Assembly: GCA_945905835.1 (NCBI GenBank)
Contig: CAMDQJ010000005.1
Coordinates: 1 to 64,000 of the forward strand
Reading direction: 5' to 3'
From: Asaia bogorensis
GTDB lineage: Bacteria > Pseudomonadota > Alphaproteobacteria > Reyranellales > Reyranellaceae
DNA length: 64,000 nt
Program-made: the position numbers and the translations under genes
The notes under the pieces: generated by a model
The model's database searches: none
What the model was told of the DNA's origin: nothing
Seen by the model: the letters and a program-made list of their open reading frames with translations, nothing else
Part shown: positions 16,062 to 23,873 of the stretch, one piece after another
Layout: each line of letters begins with the position of its first letter
Position numbering within the stretch: position 1 is the stretch's first letter

Positions 16062-17273
16062 ATGTCCGTCCCCGCCGCCGCTCCGCGGCGCGCCCCCGCG
16101 TTGGCCATCGTCCTGTTGTCGGTGGCCGCCTTCGCCTCAGCCGCCAATATGCGCGTCATCGACCCGCTGCTGGTCCAGCTCGGCGCCGCCTTCGGCGTGA
16201 CGGTGGGCGAGGCGTCGATCGCGGCAACGGTCTTCCTGCTGGCCAACGGCATCTTCGTGCTGGTGCATGGGCCGTTCGGCGACCGCTACGGCAAGATGTC
16301 GGTGGTCAGCATCGCCTGCCTCGCCGCGGCCGGCTGCTGTGCGCTAAGCGCGCTCGCCGGCTCGCTCGGCATGCTGACGACGATGCGCTTCCTGACCGGC
16401 GTCACCAGCTCGGCGATCATACCGCTGGCCATCGCCTGGGTCGGCGACAATGTCGGCTACGAACGGCGCCAGGCCACCCTCGCCCGCTTCCTCACGGGCC
16501 AGACGCTCGGCCTAATGACCGGTGCGGCACTGGGCGGCGCGCTCGGCGACTGGCTGGGCTGGCGCTCGGTCTTCTGGGTGCTGGCCACGATCTACATCGC
16601 CGCCGGAGCCGCCCTGATCGCGGTGATGCTGATGCGGCCCGATGTGGCCCGGCCGACCGAACGCGCGGCCGGCTCGATGCTGGCGCAGATGCTGGGCGTG
16701 CTGCGCCGGCCGTGGGCGCGCACGGTGATCGTCGTCGTGGCGCTCGAGGGCGGCGTTTTCTGGGGTGCCTTCACCTTTGTAGGCGCCGACCTGCACCAGC
16801 GCTTCGACCTCGGCTTCGCCGCGGTCGGCCTCGCCGTCGCGGCGTTCGGTGGCGGCGGATTCATGTACGTCGTGGTAGCGCACCATCTCGTGCGCCTGCT
16901 GGGCGAGCGCGGTCTCTGCCTCTGGGGCGGTGTGGGCCTTGGACTGGCGTTCGCGGGACTGGCCCTGGCGCCGTCGGTCGGCTTCGCCTTCGCCGCCATC
17001 GTGCTCTCGGGCGTGTCGTTCTACATGCTGCACAACACCCTGCAGGTGCATGGCACGCAGATGGCGCCGGAAGCGCGCGGCAGTGGCCTCGCGCTTTTCG
17101 CGCTCTGCCTGTTCGTCGGCCAGGCGGTCGGCGTGCCGGTCGCCGCGCCCGTGGTCGACCGCTGGGGCGCGCCGCCGGTGTTCTGGGCGGCGGCGGCCTT
17201 CCTGCCGCTGCTGGCTTTCTGGTTTGCCGCGGCGCTCAGGCGGCGTCAGTTCGCCGGCGAAACCCGGAACTGA
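16062..17273 (+). CDS. MFS transporter
   Basis: 403-aa major facilitator with 12 predicted helices. The loop 2-3 signature GPFGDRYGKMSVV (~70) and the central loop AGSMLAQMLGVLRRPWAR separate two six-helix halves. It begins AAAPRRAPALAIVLLSVAAFASAANMRVIDPLL, a pattern common in drug or metabolite exporters of the DHA1 type. Probably a proton-driven exporter; the substrate is unknown. It follows msrB by 18 bases on the same strand. Its 3' end overlaps the convergent aldo/keto reductase gene by 28 bases. Confidence 0.85.
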   Translation: MSVPAAAPRRAPALAIVLLSVAAFASAANMRVIDPLLVQLGAAFGVTVGEASIAATVFLLANGIFVLVHGPFGDRYGKMSVVSIACLAAAGCCALSALAGSLGMLTTMRFLTGVTSSAIIPLAIAWVGDNVGYERRQATLARFLTGQTLGLMTGAALGGALGDWLGWRSVFWVLATIYIAAGAALIAVMLMRPDVARPTERAAGSMLAQMLGVLRRPWARTVIVVVALEGGVFWGAFTFVGADLHQRFDLGFAAVGLAVAAFGGGGFMYVVVAHHLVRLLGERGLCLWGGVGLGLAFAGLALAPSVGFAFAAIVLSGVSFYMLHNTLQVHGTQMAPEARGSGLALFALCLFVGQAVGVPVAAPVVDRWGAPPVFWAAAAFLPLLAFWFAAALRRRQFAGETRN

Positions 17274-18226
17274 TACGGCTCTTCCAGCATCTTCGCTTCG
17301 TCCGCCGAGAGCGATACCTCCGTCGCCTGCGCGGCGGACGTGAGCTGGTCGAGGCTGGTGGCGCCGATGATGGGCGCGGCCATGTAGGGTTTCGACAGCA
17401 GCCAGGCAAGGGCCGCCTGCGCCGGCGAGCAATTCTTGCCGGCCGCGACCTTCTTCAGCCGTTCGGCGATCTCCCAGTCGCTGTCGCGATAGGTTCCCGG
17501 CTGGACCTGGGCGTCGTTCTTGGATCGCTCGGTGGCGCCGCCGCCTTCCTTGCTGCGGTTGGCGGCGAGGAAGCCGCGCGCCAGTGGCGAGTACGGGATC
17601 AGGCCGACGCCCTGCTCCTCGCAAAGCCGGTTCATCTCGCGCTCTTCCTCGCGCTGGATCATGTTGTAGAGATTCTGCATGGCAATCGGCCGCGCGTAGT
17701 GCCGCGCGTCGGCGATGGCGATCATCTGCGCGAACTTGTAGGCCGGCATGGTCGAGCCACCGATGTAGCGCACCTTGCCCGAGCGCACGATCTGGTCGAG
17801 CGAGTACATGGTCTCTTCCATCGGCGTGTGCGGATCGAGGCGATGGACCTGGTAGACGTCGATGTAGTCGGTCTGCAAGCGCTTCAGCTGCTCGTCGATC
17901 GAGGCCATGAGATGCTTGCGGCCGGTGCCCTGGTCGTTGGCGGCGGGGCTCATGCGGATGCCGACCTTGGTCGACAGCACGATGTCCTCGCGCTTCACGG
18001 TCTTCATGAGCGTGGCGCCCATGATTTCCTCGGAGCGGCCGGCATTGTAGGCGTCGGCGGTGTCGAAGAAGGTGATGCCGACATCGAGCGCGCGCTTGAA
18101 GTAGGCCGGCGCCTCGCTCTCGTCGAACTTGCCCCAGCCGCGGCGGCCCTTGGCGCCCCACGAATTACCGCCGAGACAGATGCGGCTCACGATCAGGCCC
18201 GAGCGGCCAAGCGGTCCATACTTCAT
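17246..18226 (-). CDS. Aldo/keto reductase
   Basis: 326-aa NADPH-dependent (alpha/beta)8 reductase of aldehydes or ketones. The catalytic tetrad is intact: D55 and Y60 (FFDTADAYNAGRSEE), K87 (VLSTKVG) and H128 (VYQVHRLD). The coenzyme pocket is seen in IIGATSLDQL near the C-terminus. The length and GRSEEIMG motif place it with YajO/YhdN-type voltage-gated potassium channel beta-like AKRs. It is divergent to the selenoprotein gene with a 47-base gap, so both could respond to the same redox signal (inference). Confidence 0.9.
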   Translation of the reverse strand: MKYGPLGRSGLIVSRICLGGNSWGAKGRRGWGKFDESEAPAYFKRALDVGITFFDTADAYNAGRSEEIMGATLMKTVKREDIVLSTKVGIRMSPAANDQGTGRKHLMASIDEQLKRLQTDYIDVYQVHRLDPHTPMEETMYSLDQIVRSGKVRYIGGSTMPAYKFAQMIAIADARHYARPIAMQNLYNMIQREEEREMNRLCEEQGVGLIPYSPLARGFLAANRSKEGGGATERSKNDAQVQPGTYRDSDWEIAERLKKVAAGKNCSPAQAALAWLLSKPYMAAPIIGATSLDQLTSAAQATEVSLSADEAKMLEEPYQFRVSPAN

Positions 18227-18273
18227 TGCAAATCCCCCTTGCCGGCCGGAGCTTAAGCCCCCACCTTCGTCCT

Positions 18274-18486
18274 ATGAAAGTCCTGATCGAATATTGCGGC
18301 GCTTGAGGCTACAAGCCGCAGGCCCTCCGTGTGAGGGAACGCCTCGAGAAGCTCGGCGCGACCGCTGTCGAGCTCAGGATCGGTAAGGGCGGCCAGTTCG
18401 ACGTCACCGTCGACGGCGCCCTCAAATACACCCGCAGCAAGACCGGCCGCTTTCCGACCGATGACGAGATCGAAGACCTCGTCTAG
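18274..18486 (+). CDS. SelW-like (SelT/SelW/SelH, Rdx family) selenoprotein with in-frame UGA
   Basis: Missed by the ORF track because codon 11 is TGA (18304-18306). Read as selenocysteine, the frame gives 70 aa: MKVLIEYCGAUGYKPQALRV, then a helix, then GGQFDVTVDGALKYTRSKTGRFP before TAG. This is the thioredoxin-like Rdx fold with redox motif C8-x-x-U11 (CGAU), exactly where SelW proteins have CxxU. The strand-turn-strand FDVTVDG and FPTDDEI also match. A hairpin follows the UGA at SECIS distance (separate entry). It likely acts in thiol redox defence. No strong ribosome site is visible. Insertion needs selABCD, which are not in this window. The stop shares CTAG with the convergent dehydrogenase gene. 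Confidence 0.85.
18305..18345 (+). promoter_or_regulatory. Candidate bacterial SECIS element
   Basis: Immediately 3' of the Sec UGA, an inner stem CCCTC/GAGGG (18323-18327 with 18333-18337) closes a five-base loop CGTGT, and an outer GAGGC/GCCTC pair (18305-18309 with 18341-18345) encloses it with an asymmetric bulge. The apical loop begins 21 bases after UGA and has G in its second position. Both features are as described for bacterial SECIS elements recognised by SelB. Folding was done by eye only. Confidence 0.6.
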
Positions 18487-19475
18487 CGCAGCACTTCCTT
18501 GTTCACGACGTGCGCCTCGATGGGGCGACCGTCGAAGACGCTCAAGATGTTCTCGATGGCGCTCACCGCCATGCGGTCGCTCGCCTCCTTGGTGACGCCG
18601 GCCATGTGCGGGCTGAAGATGACGTTCTCCAGGCCGAACAGCTTGTTGGAGGGCTCGGGCGGCTCCTTGTCGAGAACGTCGAGGCCGGCGCCGCGCAGCT
18701 TGCCGCTCTTCAGCGCATCGTAGAGCGCATCCTCGTTGATGATGCCGCCACGCGCGGTGTTGACCAGGAAGGCGTCGGGCTTCATCAGGCCGAGCGTCTC
18801 CTTGTTGAACATGTTGATCGTCTCGGGCACCTTGGGGCAGTGCACCGACACGAAATCGACCTTGGGCAGGATCGCCTTGAGGTCGGTGACCTTGGTGGCG
18901 CCGGCCTTCTTGATCTCGGCTTCCGGCACGTTGGGGTCGAGCACGGAGACATCCATCTCGAAGGCGACGCAGCGCTTGACCGTGCGCGAGCCGATGCGGC
19001 CCATGCCGACCACCAGGATCGACTTGCCCGAGAGATCGGCCGGCAGGTCGGCCAGGCGCTGGTCCCAGCCGCCCTCGCGCACGAAGCGGTCGTATTTCTT
19101 GGTGAGCCGGGCCGAGGCCAGCAGCATGTACATCGCGTGCTCGGCCACCGAGACGGAGTTGGCGATGCCGGTCGTCATCAGGAAGACGCCGCGCTTGTTC
19201 AGCGCCGGCACCTCGACGGCGTCGAAGCCGACGCCGAGGCGGGCCGCCACCATCATGTTCGGCGCCACCGCCAGCTCGGCCTCGCCGAACCGCGTGCCGC
19301 CCAGGGTCACCGCATGCACATCCTTGAGCTTGGGATGGAGCGACGGCACCGAATCGTCGGCCAGGATCTCGAAATCGACATCGTCGCGCGTCTTCAGGAC
19401 GTCGAGGCCGGCCTGCGGCATGCGGCCGACGATCAAAACCTTCTTGCGGTTGCGGTGAGTGTTGCCCGTGGTCAT
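18483..19475 (-). CDS. D-isomer-specific 2-hydroxyacid dehydrogenase
   Basis: 330-aa NAD-dependent dehydrogenase of the phosphoglycerate/hydroxypyruvate dehydrogenase family. Rossmann motif VVGMGRIGSRTVKRC (~155-169), catalytic Arg in NTARGGIINEDAL (~240), acidic partner in LDVLDKEPP and catalytic His in FSPHMAGVT (~290). Several family members act on glyoxylate, hydroxypyruvate or 3-phosphoglycerate; which one is not clear. The start follows a GGGGAAACG site. The Lrp/AsnC regulator gene lies 54 bases upstream on the same strand and may control it. Confidence 0.9.
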   Translation of the reverse strand: MTTGNTHRNRKKVLIVGRMPQAGLDVLKTRDDVDFEILADDSVPSLHPKLKDVHAVTLGGTRFGEAELAVAPNMMVAARLGVGFDAVEVPALNKRGVFLMTTGIANSVSVAEHAMYMLLASARLTKKYDRFVREGGWDQRLADLPADLSGKSILVVGMGRIGSRTVKRCVAFEMDVSVLDPNVPEAEIKKAGATKVTDLKAILPKVDFVSVHCPKVPETINMFNKETLGLMKPDAFLVNTARGGIINEDALYDALKSGKLRGAGLDVLDKEPPEPSNKLFGLENVIFSPHMAGVTKEASDRMAVSAIENILSVFDGRPIEAHVVNKEVLR

Positions 19476-19529
19476 CGTTTCCCCTGACGTGAAATTCGCC
19501 GCGATCCTAGAGCCGGTGCCTTGCCGACG

Positions 19530-20009
19530 CTAGGGGAGGTAGCTGAGCGGGAGCCGCGTGGTGGACTTGATCTCCTCCATGGCGAACATCGAGGTGACGT
19601 CGCTTAGCTCGACCTTGGCAATCAGGCGTTTGTAGAAAGCGTCGTAGGCCTCGATGTCAGGCAGGGCGAGGCGGATGAGATAGTCGATCTCGCCGCTCAT
19701 GCGGTAGCAGTCCATAACCTCGGGGAACGACGCCACGGCCTTGGCAAAGCGCGTCAGCCACTGGGCGTTGTGCTGGGCGGTGCGCACCGCCACGAAAACC
19801 GTGACGCCGGCATTGACCGCCTTGCGCTCGAGCAGCGCCACCCGGGCGCGGATCACCCCGTCATCCTGCAGCCGCTTGATGCGCCGCCAGCACGGCGTCG
19901 TCGACAGCCCGACGGCGGCGGCAACCTCGGCCAGCGGCATGTCGCAATTGCCCTGCAGGCAATCCAGAATCTTCCGGTCGAAACTATCGAGCGATATTTT
20001 ACCCGCCAT
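19530..20009 (-). CDS. Lrp/AsnC family transcriptional regulator
   Basis: 159-aa regulator. The N-terminal winged helix reads DSFDRKILDCLQGNCDMPLAEVAAAVGLSTTPCWRRIKRLQDDGVI (Q rather than R at the helix start, otherwise classical). The C-terminal RAM effector domain follows (VTVFVAVRTAQHN, FPEVMDCYRMSGEIDYLIRLALPDI). It probably senses an amino acid. Start ATG 20009 has AAGGATGG upstream; the ORF-track start at 20315 adds ~100 unsupported residues. A 17-base perfect palindrome sits immediately upstream of its ribosome site and is a candidate autoregulatory operator. Confidence 0.92.
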   Translation of the reverse strand: MAGKISLDSFDRKILDCLQGNCDMPLAEVAAAVGLSTTPCWRRIKRLQDDGVIRARVALLERKAVNAGVTVFVAVRTAQHNAQWLTRFAKAVASFPEVMDCYRMSGEIDYLIRLALPDIEAYDAFYKRLIAKVELSDVTSMFAMEEIKSTTRLPLSYLP

Positions 20010-20019
20010 GGTGCCATCC

Positions 20020-20036
20020 TTGGAAACCGTTTCCAA
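20020..20036. promoter_or_regulatory. Perfect 17-bp palindrome, candidate operator
   Basis: TTGGAAACCGTTTCCAA: two 8-base arms around a single C. It lies in the 90-bp region between the lrp-type gene (minus) and the DUF6356-like gene (plus), just upstream of the former's ribosome site. A related half-site CCGTTTCC recurs at 20067-20074, 40 bases away. It could bind the adjacent Lrp/AsnC protein; the GGAAAC..GTTTCC form is also reminiscent of LacI-type operators. Confidence 0.5.
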
Positions 20037-20099
20037 TTCTTGGCTAGCCCTGCCAAAACATGCAAGCCGTTTCCGCGTAAAGCTCCGTAAAGTCGTCTC

Positions 20100-20348
20100 A
20101 TGCTCCGGCGCTTCACCGATCACCCCGCCTCGGTCGACGAGACCTATTTCCAGCACCTCGCCATGGCCTTCGGCTTCGGCGGTCGCATGCTGCTGGGCAG
20201 CCTCGCCTGCTTCATCCATGGCCTGTTTCCCTGGCTGTGCCTGACACGGGGCAGCGACACGATCCGCGGCCTGCACGGGCGCATGGTGACGCATCGGGTC
20301 GTACACAAGGGGCAATCAACCGAACCGCGGATCGTCGCAGCGGAATAA
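20100..20348 (+). CDS. DUF6356-like small membrane-associated protein
   Basis: 82 aa with one hydrophobic stretch. The pattern RRFTDHPASVDETYFQHLAMAFGFGGRMLLGSLACFIHGLFPWLC, then GSDTIRGLHGRM, matches my memory of the DUF6356 family found next to various alphaproteobacterial genes. The C-terminal ~15 residues (VVHKGQSTEPRIVAAE) are polar. Function unknown. It is divergent from the Lrp/AsnC regulator with a palindromic candidate operator between them, so it may be a regulated target. Confidence 0.65.
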   Translation: MLRRFTDHPASVDETYFQHLAMAFGFGGRMLLGSLACFIHGLFPWLCLTRGSDTIRGLHGRMVTHRVVHKGQSTEPRIVAAE

Positions 20349-20417
20349 ATTCCGCAACCCTCCCCGGTACGCCGCGTTCTCTCTAGCGGGTGTACTCAAA
20401 GATGGAGGGACAGGCGA

Positions 20418-20804
20418 ATGGAAACGCCTCTGCGGATCAGCTTTCAAGGCAGCGACGTGAGCGAGGCCCTGAGCCAGATGATCGTCGATCATGTCGACGG
20501 CCTGGAGCACCTCTACGGACGCCCGACCGCCTGCCATGTCGTCATCAAGGCGCCGGACAAGCACCACCGCACCAGCGGTCATTTCAGCGCCCATATTCAT
20601 CTAACGCTGCCGGGCCACATCGACATCAATGTCGATCACGAGCCGAATGCCGATGAGCGGTTTTCCGATCCCCAGTTCGCGGTCGGCGACGCCTTCCGGC
20701 GCGCCAAGCGACTGATCAAGGACCACGTCGACAAACAGCGCGGCAAGGTGAAAAAGCTGCACGAACGCACCGAGCGAACGCTCGACCAGCCATCCGAGAC
20801 CTAA
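20418..20804 (+). CDS. HPF/RaiA family ribosome-associated protein
   Basis: 128-aa protein of the ribosome hibernation/Y-protein fold (beta-alpha-beta-beta-beta-alpha): METPLRISFQGSDVSEALSQMIVDHVDGLEHLYGRPTACHVVIKAP, HFSAHIHLTLPGHIDINV and AVGDAFRRAKRLIKDHVDKQRGKVKKL. It lacks the long C-terminal dimerisation tail, so it is a short form and would bind the 30S decoding region under stress. GGAGGG lies 8 bases before ATG. Its 3' end overlaps the convergent isomerase gene by four bases. Confidence 0.82.
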   Translation: METPLRISFQGSDVSEALSQMIVDHVDGLEHLYGRPTACHVVIKAPDKHHRTSGHFSAHIHLTLPGHIDINVDHEPNADERFSDPQFAVGDAFRRAKRLIKDHVDKQRGKVKKLHERTERTLDQPSET

Positions 20805-21403
20805 AGCCGGCGCTTCACGCCCTTCTCGTCGAGGCGTTCGCGCAACAGGCCGATACGGTCGCCGCCCCAGAACAGTTCGCCGTCAAAAACGAACGTCGGC
20901 ACGCCGAACACACCAGAGGCTTCGGCCTCGCCGCGCAGGCGGTCGTGTTCGGCACCACCCTCGCCCGCCAGGAAATCAGCGAAGCCAGGGGGAGCACCGA
21001 CTTCGGCAAACAATGCTGCCACTGCTTCGACACTCTCGGGGTCGAGCTCGCGTTTCCAGAAGCGGTCGAAGGCGAGATCGTTGTAGGCGCGGAACACGCC
21101 GTGTTGACGAGCATAGAGCATGCCGGCGTTGACCGGTCGGGCATAAAAGACCTTCACCGGCCCCTTGAGCGTCAGTCTCTGCTTGTTGGCGTAACGCCGC
21201 GCATCCATGTAGGCGTAGCGCACGCGCCGCCAATGGTGTGCGTCGCGCTCGGCGACCGGGCCTTGGAACGAGGCGATGTCGAGCGTGTAGGGCCGCCATT
21301 CCAGCTCGATGTCGTAGTCGGCCTCGAGCTGATAGGCCCAGGCCTTCGAAACGAAGGCGTAGGGACTGACGTAGTCGGTCCAGAGAAGGACCTTAGCGGG
21401 CAT
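20801..21403 (-). CDS. 2-hydroxychromene-2-carboxylate isomerase/DsbA-like protein
   Basis: 200-aa thioredoxin-fold protein of the kappa-class GST/HCCA isomerase type. The N-terminus LLWTDYVSPYAFVSK has Ser in place of a CxxC motif, as in HCCA isomerases that use glutathione. Cis-proline region GVFGVPTFVFDGELFWGGDRI is typical. Start MPAKVLLW at 21403 was chosen over the longer ORF-track start because the fold begins there. It overlaps the M20 gene end by 11 bases on the same strand. Probably a glutathione-dependent isomerase or transferase acting on aromatic intermediates; the exact substrate is unknown. Confidence 0.8.
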   Translation of the reverse strand: MPAKVLLWTDYVSPYAFVSKAWAYQLEADYDIELEWRPYTLDIASFQGPVAERDAHHWRRVRYAYMDARRYANKQRLTLKGPVKVFYARPVNAGMLYARQHGVFRAYNDLAFDRFWKRELDPESVEAVAALFAEVGAPPGFADFLAGEGGAEHDRLRGEAEASGVFGVPTFVFDGELFWGGDRIGLLRERLDEKGVKRRL

Positions 21404-22568
21404 CCTTGGCCAGCTTGGTCTCGACCACGCGCGACCACAGGGTGGCGCCGAGCGTGATGATCTCGTCGTTGAAATCGTAGCTCGGGTTATGGACCTCGCA
21501 GCCGCCCTCACCGCCGCCGTTGCCGATGTTGATGAAGGCGCCCGGCACCTTCTCCAGCATGTAGGAGAAGTCCTCCGAGGCCATGACGAACGGGCCCTCG
21601 CGGTTCATGTTCTCCGGTCCGACGATCTCGGCCGCGACATCGGCGATGAACTTCACCGCGTCCCTGTCGTTGACCAGCGGCGGGAAGACGACGCGCACAT
21701 CGGCCGTGGCCTTGCCGCCCAGCGTCTGGGCGATGCCGGCGGAGATGGTCTCGATGCGCTCTTTCACCAGCGCCATGGTTTCCTTGCGGAAGGCGCGGAT
21801 GGTGCCGCGCAGCACCGCTTCCTGAGGGATGACGTTGTAGGCGTCGCCCGAATGCATCTGCGTCACCGAAATTACCGCCGAATCGAGCGCCGCGACGTTG
21901 CGCGAAACAACGGTCTGCAGGGCCGAGATGATCTGCGTTGCGATGATCACCGGATCGATGCCGCTCTCCGGCCGCGCGCCATGCGCGCCCTTGCCGGTGA
22001 TGTGGATGTCGAACAACCCGCCGCCGGCCATCTGCGGGCCGGAGCGAATGGCGAACTTGCCGACGTCGAGCTTGGGCCTGTTGTGCATTCCGAAGATCTG
22101 CTCGCAGGGAAATTTCTCGAACAACCCGTCGTCGACCATGGCCTGGGCGCCGCCGCGGCCTTCCTCCGCCGGCTGGAAGATGAAGTGAACCGTGCCGTCG
22201 AAATTGCGCGTCGCCGAAAGATATTTTGCAGCGCCCAGCAGCATCGTCGTGTGGCCATCGTGGCCGCAGGCGTGCATGCGGCCCTTGTGCTGGGAACGGT
22301 GGTCGAAGGTGTTGAGCTCGTCCATCGGCAGCGCGTCCATGTCGGCGCGCAGGCCAATGGCGCGCGGATTGTTGCCGACGCGCACGGTGCCGACGACGCC
22401 GGTCTTGCCGATGCCGGTCGTGACCTCGCAGCCGAATTCCTTGAGCTTCTGGGCGACGATGGCGCTGGTCCGCGCCTCCTCGAAGCCGAGCTCGGGATGG
22501 GCGTGGATGTCGCGGCGGATGGCGGTCAGCTCGGCCGCCGCGGCGGCGATCTTGGGTTCGATTTTCAT
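21393..22568 (-). CDS. M20 family metallopeptidase/amidohydrolase (hippurate hydrolase-like)
   Basis: 391-aa di-metal amidohydrolase that cleaves N-acyl amino acids. Metal-site motifs: RADMDALPM (~80), MHACGHDGHTTMLLGAAKYL (~103-122), QPAEEGRGGAQAMVDDG (~137) and a C-terminal ASEDFSYML (~349). Dimerisation domain residues are in the middle (GKGAHGARPESGIDP). The N-terminus IRRDIHAHPELGFEEARTS is classical for the IAA-amino acid hydrolase/hippuricase branch. The same-strand gene order is alpha/beta hydrolase, M20, HCCA isomerase-like, with small gaps or overlaps. Confidence 0.9.
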   Translation of the reverse strand: MKIEPKIAAAAAELTAIRRDIHAHPELGFEEARTSAIVAQKLKEFGCEVTTGIGKTGVVGTVRVGNNPRAIGLRADMDALPMDELNTFDHRSQHKGRMHACGHDGHTTMLLGAAKYLSATRNFDGTVHFIFQPAEEGRGGAQAMVDDGLFEKFPCEQIFGMHNRPKLDVGKFAIRSGPQMAGGGLFDIHITGKGAHGARPESGIDPVIIATQIISALQTVVSRNVAALDSAVISVTQMHSGDAYNVIPQEAVLRGTIRAFRKETMALVKERIETISAGIAQTLGGKATADVRVVFPPLVNDRDAVKFIADVAAEIVGPENMNREGPFVMASEDFSYMLEKVPGAFINIGNGGGEGGCEVHNPSYDFNDEIITLGATLWSRVVETKLAKDAR

Positions 22569-22573
22569 GGGGT

Positions 22574-23368
22574 TCAGGACTCCAGCAGGAAGGACGTCAT
22601 TACACGCCTAAATTCGGCGCCATGCACGACCGGATAGAAGTGGCCGCCGTCCGGCAGAACATAAGCCCGGGCATTGGGGATCAATCGCACCAATTCTTCG
22701 GTGAAATAGAGCGGTGTCACCATATCGTCGCGGGCGCAAATCGCCAGCGCCGGGCAACGCACCGCCTGCAATTGCTCCCGTCGGTCGTGCGCCACGATGG
22801 CGTCGATGCGCGACAGCACGATCTCGGGGATCGGGATGGTCTCTGCCGCCAGCGCCTCGGCGGCCGCCAGGTCGGCGTCGTGGTCGCGCACCCAGGCCGG
22901 CGAATGAAGCGCCAGCGCGCTCGACTTCTGATAGGCCGCCGGCCCCAGCTCGCGCAGCATCGTCGCGCGCACCTCGAACAGGCGGCGGAAGAAGGCGTCC
23001 GTCTTGGCCCAGGTGGCGCTCAGCACCAGCTTGGCGATCAGCCCGGGATGCTCGATGGCCAGCACCTGCCCCATGGCGCCACCGGTCGAGTGGCCGCACC
23101 AATGGACCTTATCGTAGCCCAGTCCTTCGATCAGCTGCCGCGCATCGTCGGCCATTTGTCCGACCGAGTAGGTCATTTTCGAGAGCGTGCTGCGCCCGGT
23201 GCCGCGATGGTCGTGCACGACGACGGTAAATTGTTTGGCGAGTTCGGCGACATGGGAGCTCCAGAATCGACCGTCTCCGCCCAGCCCGGCGACGAGGAAG
23301 AGCGGCGGGCCGCTGCCGGTTTTCTCGTAATATAGCTCCGCGCCGTCCCTCAGTTTGAATTTGGCCAT
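22574..23368 (-). CDS. Alpha/beta fold hydrolase
   Basis: 264-aa hydrolase. Oxyanion-region motif FLVAGLGGDGRFW, nucleophile elbow HWCGHSTGGAMGQ (Ser ~97), acid residue in ICARDDMVTPLYF (~205) and catalytic His in DGGHFYPVVHG (~240). Relatives include 3-oxoadipate enol-lactonase and aromatic C-C hydrolases. Start MAKFKLRDG at 23368 follows GGGGGAAG; the longer ORF-track form is unsupported. It ends 5 bases before the M20 gene start, so they are likely one operon. Substrate unknown. Confidence 0.88.
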   Translation of the reverse strand: MAKFKLRDGAELYYEKTGSGPPLFLVAGLGGDGRFWSSHVAELAKQFTVVVHDHRGTGRSTLSKMTYSVGQMADDARQLIEGLGYDKVHWCGHSTGGAMGQVLAIEHPGLIAKLVLSATWAKTDAFFRRLFEVRATMLRELGPAAYQKSSALALHSPAWVRDHDADLAAAEALAAETIPIPEIVLSRIDAIVAHDRREQLQAVRCPALAICARDDMVTPLYFTEELVRLIPNARAYVLPDGGHFYPVVHGAEFRRVMTSFLLES

Positions 23369-23413
23369 CTTCCCCCGCCGCCATAAGGTGCCGCCCCGGG
23401 AGGAAAGCGCACG

Positions 23414-23767
23414 ATGAGGCGCCTGTCGATTGCCACGATGATGTTTCTTGCTGCCTGCACGCCCGAGGCGCCGCAGACCGTGGCGGCCATGGTGGCGCGG
23501 CCGGCGCCGGACGACCCGACGCCGAGCGGCATCAACTACATCTGCGAGGGCCGCAAGCAGGTGACCGTGGTCTATGCCCGCAACCGCGCCTCGGTGACCC
23601 TCGCCAGCAAGACCTGGCGCATGGAATATCAGGCGGCCGAGGGCGGGTTCCGCTATTTCGATGCCTCGCACGAATGGCTGGGGCGCGACGATCTGGTCTC
23701 CTTGCGCGAGACCAATACGCGCGCGCCGCTCGCCTTCAACTGCCGGCCGACCAGCCGTACGAGCTGA
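23414..23767 (+). CDS. Lipoprotein with MliC-like (lysozyme inhibitor) domain
   Basis: 117 aa. Lipobox FLAAC places the lipidated Cys at 15. The mature part resembles MliC/PliC membrane-bound lysozyme inhibitors: GINYICEGRKQVTVVYARNRASVTLASKTWRMEYQ, GFRYFDASHEWLGRDDLVSLRE, then FNCRP, where the two Cys would form the usual disulfide. MliC domains protect peptidoglycan from C-type lysozymes. The assignment rests on pattern only; a generic DUF lipoprotein is the alternative. It is convergent with the cytochrome bd operon. Confidence 0.65.
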   Translation: MRRLSIATMMFLAACTPEAPQTVAAMVARPAPDDPTPSGINYICEGRKQVTVVYARNRASVTLASKTWRMEYQAAEGGFRYFDASHEWLGRDDLVSLRETNTRAPLAFNCRPTSRTS

Positions 23768-23771
23768 AGGC

Positions 23772-23873
23772 TCAGGGCAGCCAGAACTTTATCGCGAAGG
23801 CCAGAACGGCCACAGTGCCGACGACGCCGACCCAAAGTGCAACGAACCAGAGCCACTGCCGGGGTGCAGGCAT
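23772..23873 (-). CDS. DUF2474-like small subunit of CioAB-type oxidase
   Basis: 33-aa single-helix protein (MPAPRQWLWFVALWVGVVGTVAVLAFAIKFWLP), too small for the ORF track on its own. Its ATG overlaps the TGA of the subunit II gene by one base. DUF2474/CydX-type microproteins in this position stabilise the di-heme core of bd oxidases. The basic N-terminus with helix beginning QWLWFVALW fits the family. Confidence comes from position and hydrophobicity. Confidence 0.75.
   Translation of the reverse strand: MPAPRQWLWFVALWVGVVGTVAVLAFAIKFWLP

Noticed and set aside
16512-18161. 549-aa minus-strand ORF over MFS and aldo/keto reductase genes
   Set aside because: Shadow of two real genes in another frame; Arg/His/Asp-rich with no recognisable domains.
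18129-18386. 85-aa plus-strand ORF overlapping the SelW-like gene
   Set aside because: Different frame from the SelW-like product, starts inside the antisense of the aldo/keto reductase gene and has no family pattern.
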